A stretch of 64,000 bases of DNA from contig NZ_LT985980.1 of NCBI RefSeq assembly GCF_900291985.1, positions 3,928,001-3,992,000 of the forward strand. Direction: 5' to 3'. Position 1 is the first letter of the stretch. Every line of letters starts with the position of its first letter. Positions 37,362-46,177 of the stretch are shown here, piece after piece. The notes beneath the pieces were generated by a model. That model did not search any database. It was not told the origin of the DNA and saw only the letters and a program-made list of their open reading frames with translations. Origin of the DNA: Lysinibacillus timonensis. Its GTDB lineage: Bacteria; Bacillota; Bacilli; Bacillales_A; Planococcaceae. Position numbers and translations under genes: made by a program.

Positions 37362-38029
37362 GAATGAAAGCAGAATTACTAAAACATAAGATTTTAATTG
37401 TTCATAATTATTATCAGATACCTGGAGGAGAGGACACTGTCGTTGCAAACGAGAAGAAAATGTTGGAGTTGAACGGTCATGAAGTTGTTCTATATAGTCG
37501 GAACAATTCCGAATTAAAACGAATGGGGAAATTCCGAAAACTACTTTTACCCTTTACTACAGTATTTTCAATTAAGACATATAAAGAGGTTAAAAAGGTT
37601 ATTAGACAGCAAAACATTGAGTTAGTTCATGTTCATAATACACTGAATTTGATTTCTCCATCAGTTTACTATGCAGCGTTTTCTTGTAAGGTGCCCGTTA
37701 TTCAGACAATTCACAATTTTAGGTTACTATGTCCAAGTGCAACTTTTTACAGAGATGGGGTTATATGTGAAGAGTGTGTGTGCAAAGGTCTAAAAAGTGC
37801 TATTAAATATTCGTGTTATAGGGGAAGTAAAATTCAGACATTAGCTTGTGTGATAACCCTTAAGATTCATCGATTATTAGGTACTTATAGAAGGCTTAAC
37901 TTTATCTGTCTTACTGAATTCAATAAAAGGAAATTATTAGAATTAAATAAAGGTAAAAAGCAAATTATTGATCCAGATAAGGTTTTTGTTAAACCTAATT
38001 TTGTAAATATTGATAGGAGAAAAATATGA
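37358..38029 (+). CDS. GT4 glycosyltransferase, N-terminal half only
   Basis: A 223-residue product corresponding to the acceptor-binding N-terminal Rossmann domain of a GT4 enzyme: ILIVHNYYQIPGGEDTVVAN at residues 13-32, IELVHVHNTLNLISP near 84 and VIQTIHNFRLLCPSATFY near 111, with FICLTEFNKRKLL near 180. It ends FVKPNFVNIDRRKI, exactly where the interdomain linker would lead to the donor-binding domain. That missing half, starting near RKNQFIFVGRLDKTKGI, is found at 45262, seven genes downstream. The stop overlaps the next ATG (ATGA), so the ribosome continues into the acetyltransferase gene. The two halves may still assemble, or both may be relics. Confidence 0.85.
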   Translation: MRMKAELLKHKILIVHNYYQIPGGEDTVVANEKKMLELNGHEVVLYSRNNSELKRMGKFRKLLLPFTTVFSIKTYKEVKKVIRQQNIELVHVHNTLNLISPSVYYAAFSCKVPVIQTIHNFRLLCPSATFYRDGVICEECVCKGLKSAIKYSCYRGSKIQTLACVITLKIHRLLGTYRRLNFICLTEFNKRKLLELNKGKKQIIDPDKVFVKPNFVNIDRRKI

Positions 38030-38583
38030 GAAAATATTTAAAGATTCTTCTTGGATTATTTCGTTTATTAAAATATATAATTCTAAATTCCGGAAATTTA
38101 AAAATTCATGGATATAGATACTTCATTGGAAGTCAAGTGAAATTCTGGATCCATTCTGGTGGTACATGTGATTTAGGTACTAAATCATGGTTGTCAGAAT
38201 TTTGTTTTTTTGAGGCTAACGCAGGAAAGATTAAGTTGGGACATAACAACTTTTTTAACTCTAACTGCAGGTTGGTATCAATGAATGAGATAGTAATTGG
38301 TGACAATAATCTTTTTGGGCCGAATGTTGTAATAGTAGATCATAAACATAATTACGAAGATCCTAATACCTTAATTTGTAACCAGGGAATTACTACATCT
38401 CCCATAAAAATAGGATCAGATAATTGGATTTGTTCTAATGTAGTAATAACAGATGGGGTGACAATTGCTGATCACATAGTAGTTGCATCTAACTCCGTCG
38501 TTAATAAAGATTTAGTGAAGCCAGGTGTGTATGCTGGAACACCGGCAAAATTAATTAAAGAAAGAAAGTTACAAAATGAGTAA
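38026..38583 (+). CDS. Left-handed beta-helix acyltransferase (WcaF/WbbJ type)
   Basis: A 185-residue hexapeptide-repeat acetyltransferase. After a hydrophobic N-terminus the repeats run from about residue 50 to 170 (IVIGDNNLFGPNVVIVDHKH, IKIGSDNWICSNVVI, VVASNSVVNKDL), with the catalytic histidine in DHKHNYED and the closing GVYAGTPAKLIKER. It probably O-acetylates a sugar of the repeat unit using acetyl-CoA. ATG 38026 overlaps the stop of the truncated GT4, and its own end overlaps the next gene by eight bases. It is the first gene of the AT-rich cassette. Confidence 0.9.
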   Translation: MRKYLKILLGLFRLLKYIILNSGNLKIHGYRYFIGSQVKFWIHSGGTCDLGTKSWLSEFCFFEANAGKIKLGHNNFFNSNCRLVSMNEIVIGDNNLFGPNVVIVDHKHNYEDPNTLICNQGITTSPIKIGSDNWICSNVVITDGVTIADHIVVASNSVVNKDLVKPGVYAGTPAKLIKERKLQNE

Positions 38584-39526
38584 AATAGATATAATTGTTC
38601 CAGTTTATAATGTAGAGAAAAGTCTTGATATTTGTATCGATAGTATTATTAATCAAACAATGAAGGATATTAATATAATACTTATAAATGATGGTTCTAC
38701 TGATAATTCCGGAAAGATATGTGATTCCTACGCTAAGAAAGACCCTAGAATTACTGTTCTCCATATTCCCAATGGTGGGGTTTCAAATGCAAGAAATATT
38801 GGAATAGAGCATTCTAGTTCTAAGTATATTCAATTTGTTGATTCTGACGATTATATTGATAAGAATATGTGTTTAAGGTTGTATAATAATGCTGAAAAAT
38901 ATAATGCCGATGTCACAGCATGTGGATTTGTTTTTGAAACGAACAACGAAGTTGTAAAACGAGTTAGTTTTAACGGGATATTTAGAAACATAGAAGACTT
39001 TAAAAATGGGTTTGGCCCCTTCTATTTGTCTGGATATGCTCATGTTTTGTGGAATAAACTCTATAAACGACAATGTATTCATACTTTATTTAATACTTCC
39101 ATATCCATTGGGGAAGATTTGCTATTCAATTTAGAAGTCTTTAAAAATATTAATTCAATTTGCTGTATTAAGGATATGCTTTATCACTACTCCTATATGA
39201 ACAACATGGGTTTAACGAGAAAAAAATATAATAATCTTTTCACATTAAAAAAGTTTGAGTTTGAAAGTGTTGAATCCTTTGCATTTAATTATTTGAAATG
39301 TAACAATGAGACAACTAAATATTTAAATTCAATAATTTATCGTGATATATATACTATCTTAAAAAGTGAGTTTATTTCTGGAGATATTGAAAAGTGTATG
39401 TTGGAGTGGAAAAAGTATCTTAAAGAAAAAAGTAATAATAAAACCAGAGGGATTAAGTCAAATATGTTTCGTTTTTTAATACTTAAATTCCCACAGGCAT
39501 TAAAGTTTTTAATAAAAAAAAAATGA
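38576..39526 (+). CDS. Family 2 glycosyltransferase
   Basis: A 316-residue GT-A fold enzyme. The N-terminus IDIIVPVYNVEKSLDICIDS, ILINDGSTDNS near residue 36, GGVSNARNIGIEHSSSKYI near 66 and the metal-binding FVDSDDYID near 86 are all canonical GT2 pieces; NGGVSNARN-type sequences occur in EpsJ/CpsI-like enzymes. A less conserved C-terminal part (200-316) is probably acceptor-specific. Donor and acceptor sugars are not predictable. AT content and codon use look higher in AT than in the flanking housekeeping genes. Confidence 0.93.
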   Translation: MSKIDIIVPVYNVEKSLDICIDSIINQTMKDINIILINDGSTDNSGKICDSYAKKDPRITVLHIPNGGVSNARNIGIEHSSSKYIQFVDSDDYIDKNMCLRLYNNAEKYNADVTACGFVFETNNEVVKRVSFNGIFRNIEDFKNGFGPFYLSGYAHVLWNKLYKRQCIHTLFNTSISIGEDLLFNLEVFKNINSICCIKDMLYHYSYMNNMGLTRKKYNNLFTLKKFEFESVESFAFNYLKCNNETTKYLNSIIYRDIYTILKSEFISGDIEKCMLEWKKYLKEKSNNKTRGIKSNMFRFLILKFPQALKFLIKKK

Positions 39527-39562
39527 TTTGAAAATTTTTAACTTATAAAGATTGGGAATAGT

Positions 39563-40789
39563 ATGAATAAAAAAATAAATTATAAACAGTTGTATTTATC
39601 TTTAAGATTAGTTATATGGTTACTTCCATTTTTTTCATATAGTTACTCTGACTTCAGTCCAGTTTTTAAGCAGCTCATTTTGTTTTCTAAAGTAGGGGTG
39701 ACTATTTGGATAGTTTTTACATTTTTAATAATAGGTAGAAAAAATAATTTCAAGTTCGATAAATTTGATATAAGTATTTTCTTAATTGCTGGTACTATGA
39801 TATTTTCTACTCTACTAAATAACGGAAATTTTGTAAGACTGTATAGTTATTTATTAAACATTTTGTTGCCATGTTTAATTGTTAGAATTTACTTACCTAA
39901 GTATACGAAGATTTTACTTAAAGTAACAAGTTTTGTTTTCAGTGTGATATTAATTATAAATTTAGCTTTAATGTTCATTTATCCAGCTGGAATATTTACG
40001 AGTCTTTCATTTACTGGATATGATGTAGTTAGATATAACTTTCTGGGGTTAGATAATCAGATTGCACCATACATCCTAGTAGGAATTACATTTTTATTGT
40101 TACACACGTATTACCAAAACAGGAAAATGGTTTTGAAGGCTTGGATTATTCTTCTCTTAATATTGTTAAATGCAATTCAGTTATGGTCAGGAACATTATT
40201 AATTGGTCTCTCCATTTTTTTGATAACTTTTATTTTCCTAAAATATATTAAGATATTGCGCAAACTATTTACACCGAAAGCAATACCTTTCTGGGGTCTA
40301 GCATTATTTATCGGAGTTTATTATTTACAAATACAGTATCTCTTTTCAAACCTAATAAATGGTGTTCTTGGTAAAGACCTTACCTTTGCTGGCCGGATAT
40401 ATATTTGGAGTGAAGCTTTGACAATGCTGAGGAATTCTCCGATTATTGGTTTAGGGATTCAGAATAATGATTCGTTAATTAAGTATTTAGTATATGGGGA
40501 TTATAGAAATGCACATAACATGTTTTTACAAATGGGGTTAATGACTGGATTAATTGGATTAGTTGCATTTTGTGCTAATATTTTTTACTCATGTAGAAAA
40601 TTGACGGCACATAAATCACATGTATTTAGCCTTTTATTATCCTCGGTGTTATTAGGATTCTGTACTATGTGGCTTACTGAATTTTACCCAAATCTGTTTC
40701 CATTGTACCTATTGTTAGCAGTCTCTAATAGTATAGGGCTATTAATAAATGAAGGGAAAAATCCTATTACAAGAAACTCAATAAATTGA
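39563..40789 (+). CDS. wzy: Wzy-type O-antigen/capsule polymerase
   Basis: A 408-residue membrane protein with about ten to eleven hydrophobic helices and the large periplasm-side loop near residues 290-325 that is typical of Wzy_C/O-antigen ligase proteins (LGIQNNDSLIKYLVYGDYRNAHNMFLQMGL; the AHNMFLQ part is characteristic). It polymerises lipid-linked repeat units flipped by Wzx. Its presence with Wzx and a priming transferase marks a Wzx/Wzy-dependent polymer. ATG 39563 lacks an ideal ribosome site (GGGAATAGT). Confidence 0.88.
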   Translation: MNKKINYKQLYLSLRLVIWLLPFFSYSYSDFSPVFKQLILFSKVGVTIWIVFTFLIIGRKNNFKFDKFDISIFLIAGTMIFSTLLNNGNFVRLYSYLLNILLPCLIVRIYLPKYTKILLKVTSFVFSVILIINLALMFIYPAGIFTSLSFTGYDVVRYNFLGLDNQIAPYILVGITFLLLHTYYQNRKMVLKAWIILLLILLNAIQLWSGTLLIGLSIFLITFIFLKYIKILRKLFTPKAIPFWGLALFIGVYYLQIQYLFSNLINGVLGKDLTFAGRIYIWSEALTMLRNSPIIGLGIQNNDSLIKYLVYGDYRNAHNMFLQMGLMTGLIGLVAFCANIFYSCRKLTAHKSHVFSLLLSSVLLGFCTMWLTEFYPNLFPLYLLLAVSNSIGLLINEGKNPITRNSIN

Positions 40790-40883
40790 AAGAGATCTAC
40801 AAAATGCTTGACAAAATAAATTATATAATTTCAGGGTACTAATTTTTAAAATATTAAATTTCAATTAGAAGGAGATTAATAAT

Positions 40884-42008
40884 ATGAAAAAAGCAGGTAT
40901 TATAACATTCCAAGGTTCAAATAACTGTGGTTCTTTGTTACAAGCATATGCATTACAACAGTATGTGAAAAATAAGTTTGGTATTGATAATGAAATTATT
41001 AATTTTTCAAATGCCAAACAAAAGGAGATGTATGCTGTTTTTAATAAGAATAATTCGATTAAAAAAATCATCAAAAACCTTATGTGTTTTCCATATCGTA
41101 ATTTAATTAAGCGGCACTATAATGATTATGAAAAATTTATTTCCGAATATCTTTATTTGTCTTCAGAAAGTTTTGAAACATCTAGCGAAATGATTGGAAT
41201 TGAAAAAAACTATTCAATGTTAATTGCGGGTAGTGATCAAATATGGAATATAAAATGCTATGACGCAGATGATGCGTATTTTTTAAACTTTGCACGTGAT
41301 ATAAAAAAAATAGCATATGCCCCTAGCTTAGGTGCTATGAGAATTAAAAAGTATGCAGATAATCCTGATGTCTATCGTAAGTATATAAATGACTTTGACT
41401 ATTTATCTATTAGGGAGTCAAATGGGAAGAAGTGGGTTGAAGAGCTAGTAGATAGAGAGGTGCCAATACTTCCAGATCCCACTTTACTAATAAATAGGTC
41501 AGAATGGGATAAATTAATAGGGGAAAGAATTATATCTGGAGATTATATATTTTATTATGCTTTTCATTATCCAAGGGATATTAGTAAAGTATTAAAAAAA
41601 CTATCAGCACAGATTGGTATGCCGATAATTATGATGGATGCAAAACCGTGGCTTATCAAAGGAGCAAAAATGTATGGTTTTCAAATGAGTCACAATAGTG
41701 GACCACTCACATTCTTAAACTTAATGAAATATGCAAATGTAGTAATTACTACTTCATTACACGGTTCAATATTCTCTGCGATATTTGAGAAGAATTTTTG
41801 GTATTTGAAGAGCTCAATATTTAACCCGGATGACGATAGAGCAGTATTTTTGTTGGGGCAATTGAATTTATTGGATAGACTGGTACCGGTTGCAGATCTT
41901 AATCGAGAAAATATTTTTCAGAAGCACGATTTCACAAAAACTAGGCAAAACATTATTAATATGCAAAGGGAAGCTGATGTCTTTTTAGAAGAAGCATTAA
42001 AATCATAG
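40884..42008 (+). CDS. Polysaccharide pyruvyl transferase family protein
   Basis: A 374-residue CsaB/WcaK-like protein (PF04230). It starts MKKAGIITFQGSNNCGSLLQAYAL, contains AGSDQIWN near residue 112, YAPSLGAMRI near 144, SIRESNG near 172, LPDPTLLI near 195 and the C-terminal TTSLHGSIFSAIF near 290. Such enzymes add a pyruvyl ketal from phosphoenolpyruvate to a sugar, giving the polymer negative charge; pyruvylated wall polymer is also the ligand of SLH domains, and an SLH protein is encoded 14 kb upstream. Some members of the family act on other substrates, so the reaction is inferred. Confidence 0.87.
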   Translation: MKKAGIITFQGSNNCGSLLQAYALQQYVKNKFGIDNEIINFSNAKQKEMYAVFNKNNSIKKIIKNLMCFPYRNLIKRHYNDYEKFISEYLYLSSESFETSSEMIGIEKNYSMLIAGSDQIWNIKCYDADDAYFLNFARDIKKIAYAPSLGAMRIKKYADNPDVYRKYINDFDYLSIRESNGKKWVEELVDREVPILPDPTLLINRSEWDKLIGERIISGDYIFYYAFHYPRDISKVLKKLSAQIGMPIIMMDAKPWLIKGAKMYGFQMSHNSGPLTFLNLMKYANVVITTSLHGSIFSAIFEKNFWYLKSSIFNPDDDRAVFLLGQLNLLDRLVPVADLNRENIFQKHDFTKTRQNIINMQREADVFLEEALKS

Positions 42009-42018
42009 GAGGTATTTC

Positions 42019-42915
42019 GTGGGATTAAGACATGCATATTTAATTATGGCACATAATAATTTTGAAGTATTAGAGACCTTAATCAAATTGATTGATCACC
42101 CTAATAATGACATATATTTGCATATTGATGTAAAGTCATCTTATAGTATTGATAAACTGTATATTGAGCTTAAGTACTCAAAAGTATATGAAATTCCAAG
42201 AATGAGTGTCTGGTGGGCAGATTATACCCAAGTTGAATGTGAGATGAACCTCTTTTCTATAGCTTCAAAAGGTAATTATGATTATTACCATATGATGTCT
42301 GGATCTGATTTACCATTAAAAAATCAAACAGAAATTCAAAACTTTTTTATTGAGCATAACGGAAAAGAGTTTGTACAGTTTTATGGAGGACCTCTTGAAG
42401 ATTATTTCCATACATTTGTTAGTAGGTATCATTTATTCCAAAAACCACTGGCTTGTGTAAGTAATAAAGGTTTAAAATTAATATTCACTTTCTTAAATAA
42501 ACTATGTCTTCTAATTCAAAAAATATGTAGAGTTAATAGGTTAAAGCATGATAAGAACTTTCTTAAAAAAGGTTGTAATTGGGTAAGCGTGACTCATGAT
42601 TTTGTTTTGTATCTCCTATCACAAAATGATTATATTGAAAGTAGGTTTAAGGGGTGTAAAAGTCCGGATGAATTTTTTTTACAAACCGTACTATTTAACT
42701 CTAGTTTTAGAAATAACTTGTTTAGATCTGAAATGATAGATGACTATTATGGGTGTTTAAGATACATTGATTGGAAGCGTGGAAATCCTTATATATATAG
42801 AATTACAGATTTTGATGAATTAATTAATTCGGGTTACCTATTTGCCAGAAAGTTTAGTTTTGAAAAGGACTCTGAAATTACGATGAAACTATATTCATAT
42901 CTTAAAGGAAATTAA
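42019..42915 (+). CDS. Core-2/I-branching-type glycosyltransferase (GT14)
   Basis: The product is 298 residues from GTG 42019 with a perfect AGGAGG site. The start HAYLIMAHNNFEVLETLIKLIDH, then DIYLHIDVKSS, RMSVWWADYTQVECEMNLF near residue 60 and YYHMMSGSDLPLKNQTEIQNFF near 90 are typical of bacterial GT14 proteins; SPDEFFLQTVLFNS near 214 holds the likely catalytic glutamate. Bacterial members usually transfer GlcNAc, xylose or galactose; the donor here is unknown. It ends one base before the flippase gene. Confidence 0.9.
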   Translation: MGLRHAYLIMAHNNFEVLETLIKLIDHPNNDIYLHIDVKSSYSIDKLYIELKYSKVYEIPRMSVWWADYTQVECEMNLFSIASKGNYDYYHMMSGSDLPLKNQTEIQNFFIEHNGKEFVQFYGGPLEDYFHTFVSRYHLFQKPLACVSNKGLKLIFTFLNKLCLLIQKICRVNRLKHDKNFLKKGCNWVSVTHDFVLYLLSQNDYIESRFKGCKSPDEFFLQTVLFNSSFRNNLFRSEMIDDYYGCLRYIDWKRGNPYIYRITDFDELINSGYLFARKFSFEKDSEITMKLYSYLKGN

Positions 42916-42916
42916 A

Positions 42917-44347
42917 ATGAAAACGGAACAGAATTCTGTTAAAAATAATTTTATTTATAATACAATCTATCAATTATTTCTAATTATTATGCCGCTTTTA
43001 ACAGCACCTTATATTTCTCGAGTAATGGGTTCAGAAGGTTTGGGGACATACTCATTTGTATATTCTATTGCTAATTATTTTGTGCTTTTTGCAATGCTAG
43101 GTATATCAAATTATGGAACTAGGATAGTTGCAATAAATAGGGATAATAAAACAAAACTTTCCAGAGCTTTTTCAGAGGTTTATTTTTTACAATTTCTAAA
43201 TACAAGTATAATCGGAATAATCTATTTTACTTATGTTTATGTCTTTATTGAATTTGATCCTTTAATCTATTATATTCAGGGTATTCTTGTTATTAGTACA
43301 TTACTTGACATAAATTGGTTATATTTTGGTCTCGAAGAGTTTAAACTAGTAACTATTAGAAATATAGTAATAAAGTGTTTGACATTTATATCTATATTTA
43401 TATTTGTCCACTCACGGGAAGATTTATGGAAATATTCTTTGATAATGTCATTAGGTGTTTTAATTAGCCAACTAATATTATGGCACTATATTAAGGGGAA
43501 AATAAAATTATGTAAACCAAATTTTTCTGAGATAAAGAAACACATCAAGCCTATATTTATTTTATTTATACCAGTAATAGCATATAGCGTATATAAAATA
43601 ATGGATAAAATTATGCTAGGGAGTATGTCAACAATGAATGAGGTTGGAGTGTATGATGCTGCACTTAATATTCTTAATATCCCAATGGGAATAGTAATTG
43701 CCCTTGGAACTGTTATGATGCCAAGAATAAGTAATCTAGTGTCTAAAAATGAAAAAGCTACAGAGTATAGATATTTAGAGATTTCCTTTCTAACCATTAC
43801 GGCAATTGCATCTTCAATATCTTTCGGTTTAGCTTCCATCTCATTAGATCTTATGCCTCTGTATTTAGGTATGGAGTTTGAAAAAAGTGGGGAATTACTG
43901 ATTATTTTGGCTCCAACTACTCTTTTTATAGCATGGTCAAGTATTATAAGAAATCAATATTTAATCCCTCATAAATGCGACAATATCTACATAATCTCAA
44001 CGGTGGCAGGTGCTGTCCTTAACTTTTGTTTAAATTTATTGTTAATACCCATAATGCAATCTTATGGTGCGGCTATTGGTACATTGGTTGCGGAAGCAAC
44101 AGTGCTGCTTATCCAACTATTCTTAACTAGAAAAATTGTTAATTTCACAAAAATGATATTCAAAAATTTTATCTTTCTTTTGTTTGGCTTAATAATGTTT
44201 GCAATTCTAACGCTTTTCATAAACGTTTATTCAGGAACAATTCTTGGTGTAGCGTTTCAAATTATAGTAGGAGCAACTATATATATAGTATTGTTTTTAC
44301 TATATTGGAAATTATTAAACCCTTTAAAAAAGTGGGGAGTAAAATGA
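42917..44347 (+). CDS. wzx: Wzx-type repeat-unit flippase
   Basis: A 476-residue MOP-superfamily membrane protein with about 12-14 hydrophobic helices. The N-terminal NFIYNTIYQLFLIIMPLLTA and the following PYISRVMGSEGLGTYSFVYS are typical of RfbX/Wzx; KIMDKIMLGSM near residue 226 is the second conserved block. It moves the lipid-linked repeat unit across the membrane for Wzy. It overlaps the fucosyltransferase gene by four bases (ATGA), so translation is coupled. Codon use is very AT-rich. Confidence 0.94.
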   Translation: MKTEQNSVKNNFIYNTIYQLFLIIMPLLTAPYISRVMGSEGLGTYSFVYSIANYFVLFAMLGISNYGTRIVAINRDNKTKLSRAFSEVYFLQFLNTSIIGIIYFTYVYVFIEFDPLIYYIQGILVISTLLDINWLYFGLEEFKLVTIRNIVIKCLTFISIFIFVHSREDLWKYSLIMSLGVLISQLILWHYIKGKIKLCKPNFSEIKKHIKPIFILFIPVIAYSVYKIMDKIMLGSMSTMNEVGVYDAALNILNIPMGIVIALGTVMMPRISNLVSKNEKATEYRYLEISFLTITAIASSISFGLASISLDLMPLYLGMEFEKSGELLIILAPTTLFIAWSSIIRNQYLIPHKCDNIYIISTVAGAVLNFCLNLLLIPIMQSYGAAIGTLVAEATVLLIQLFLTRKIVNFTKMIFKNFIFLLFGLIMFAILTLFINVYSGTILGVAFQIIVGATIYIVLFLLYWKLLNPLKKWGVK

Positions 44348-45202
44348 TTATTTCTAAGATTGATGGTGGATTAGGTAATCAGCTCTTTCAATATGCATTT
44401 GGATATGCTACTGCTCGGAAATATAATATGAAACTAATGATAGAGAATCATGCATTACATTATAGAAACAGAGAGTTCATGTTACATAAATTTAGTATTT
44501 CTGCAGAAATACTAAATTTACCATTTGCGAAAAGAAATAGTAAAATATTGAAACTAATAGCTGCTTTACAGAGAAGAATAATTTTGTTGTATAAGTACAG
44601 GGTAAATTGGAATAAAGAAAAAAAAAGATTATTTTAGATGCAATAAAGATTATCAATTAATTACTAGGAAAAATCAATATTTTGTCGGTTTTTTTCAAAA
44701 CCCTGATTATTTTAGTGAATATGTAGAAGAATTGCGAAATGAATTTATTATTTCGAAATTATATATTTCGGATTCTGCTACTGAAATAATAGAGAAGGTA
44801 AAGAAAGAGAATTCTGTAGCCATTCATATTAGGAAGGGAGATTATCCAGAAGAATGGTTAGTAAAACCTAAGTTTTATCATTTAGCTATCAAACAGATTC
44901 AAAGAAAATTTAAATATATAAAATTATATATATTTTGTGAGGACCTTGAGTATGCAAAGTGTACTTTAGGGGATGAATATGAGGCTGTTTTCGTTAGCGA
45001 AGTAGATAAATTTTCGGATTTAGAGGAATTTACAATTATGAGTTCCTGCAAACATCAAGTAACCAGCAATAGTACATTTTCTTGGTGGTCTGCTTATTTA
45101 AATAAACATCCAGAGAAAGTGGTAATTTCCCCAGAAACAAAGATATTTAAGAGAAGTTTTTACCCAAAAAAATGGATTGTTATTGATACCCTAAATATTT
45201 AA
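44344..45202 (+). pseudogene. GT11 alpha-1,2-fucosyltransferase, out of frame at a nine-A run
   Basis: The gene starts at ATG 44344 (MIISKIDGGLGNQLFQYAFG, the GT11 N-terminus). Frame 1 stops at 44637. The rest of the protein continues in another frame from about 44627: YFVGFFQNPDYFSEYVEELR, then IHIRKGDY (the GDP-fucose motif HxRxGDY) and TSNSTFSWWSAYLN, ending at 45202. The shift sits at nine A residues (44618-44626); removing one A joins the two frames with no other damage. The cause may be mutation, sequencing error, transcriptional slippage or a phase-variable switch. GDP-fucose enzymes in the same locus fit a fucosyltransferase exactly. Confidence 0.88.
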
Positions 45203-45261
45203 TTATGTACCTGTTATTATTAAGAATACAAATAAAATTTGATATAAGGGATGAATTCTAA

Positions 45262-45864
45262 ATGAAATTAAAGGTGAATGATTTAGTAAAAAATAAATAT
45301 ATAAAAAGACAAGACCGTAAAAATCAATTCATCTTTGTTGGCCGTTTGGATAAAACTAAAGGTATTGACAAATTATTATCTGCATGGCAATTGCTTTCCA
45401 TAGAAGGTGAAGAAATACCAAAACTTATTGTCTGTGGTACGGGACCAGAGGAACAGTGGTGTAAGCAATTTGTATTAGAACATAATTTATCATCTGTAGT
45501 TAAGATATTGGGATTTGTAGAAAATAATAAATCTATTCAAATGATTGGTGAATCTATAGCATTAATTTTACCAACTCAGTGGTATGAGGGCTTTCCAATG
45601 ACACTAGTTGAGGCATACGGATGTGGAACGCCTGTACTAGGTAGCAAAATTGGAAATGTAGGAAGTTTGGTAATTGATGGCATTACTGGGTATACATTCA
45701 ATCAAATTTCAGATAATGCAATTGTAGAAGCTGTTAATAAATTGTTAAAAGTAAATGAAAGTGAATTGGATTTGTATAGAAGTACATATCAGTACTACAT
45801 TGCTCATTATACAGCTAGAGAAAATTACAAAGTATTATGTAGTATCTATAATAAAATTAACTAA
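45262..45864 (+). CDS. GT4 glycosyltransferase, C-terminal half only
   Basis: A 200-residue donor-binding domain of a GT4 enzyme: FIFVGRLDKTKGIDKLLSAW near residue 24, LIVCGTGPEEQWCKQF near 58 and PTQWYEGFPMTLVEAYGCGTPV near 107, the last being the EGFPxxxxEA nucleotide-sugar site. The acceptor domain is missing; it is present at 37358-38029, whose end would join in register. The ATG has an AAGGGATG site, so it can be translated alone. The first 18 residues (to KRQD) look like filler. It is either a split enzyme or the scar of a cassette exchange. Confidence 0.85.
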   Translation: MKLKVNDLVKNKYIKRQDRKNQFIFVGRLDKTKGIDKLLSAWQLLSIEGEEIPKLIVCGTGPEEQWCKQFVLEHNLSSVVKILGFVENNKSIQMIGESIALILPTQWYEGFPMTLVEAYGCGTPVLGSKIGNVGSLVIDGITGYTFNQISDNAIVEAVNKLLKVNESELDLYRSTYQYYIAHYTARENYKVLCSIYNKIN

Positions 45865-46177
45865 TTAAAATGTGTTAAAGTGATTGGGAAGAAAACGGTT
45901 ACCGCTTTTCAACTAGAAGTTATTTAAAATTGTAAATTTAATCTTAGAAGAAATATAGAGCAAAAAATTTTTTTATTAAATAGATAGAGTATAAAGTTTG
46001 GTGCTTACCCTTTTGGGAAATCGATGTTGCTATTCATTTAAGCATATTTCTTAAAAAAACTCTTAACAAATGAATATTAAACCTATTGTAAAAAACTAGT
46101 TTAACGTATATTAGATTCAATTTTTTCTATCTAAAGAGTGATAATAGTAGTTAAAAATATTATTAGGAGATGATTAA
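45865..46177. other. AT-rich intergenic region before manC
   Basis: No gene is seen. A cre-like sequence, AGAAAACGGTTACC (45890-45903), matches 12 of 14 positions of TGWAANCGNTNWCA. The rest is AT-rich and should hold a manC promoter, since transcription from the cassette must cross more than 300 bases. Confidence 0.35.

Noticed and set aside
40808..40829. Promoter TTGACA...TATAAT before the pyruvyl transferase gene
   Set aside because: Both hexamers are good, but the spacer is only 10 bases, too short for sigma-A.
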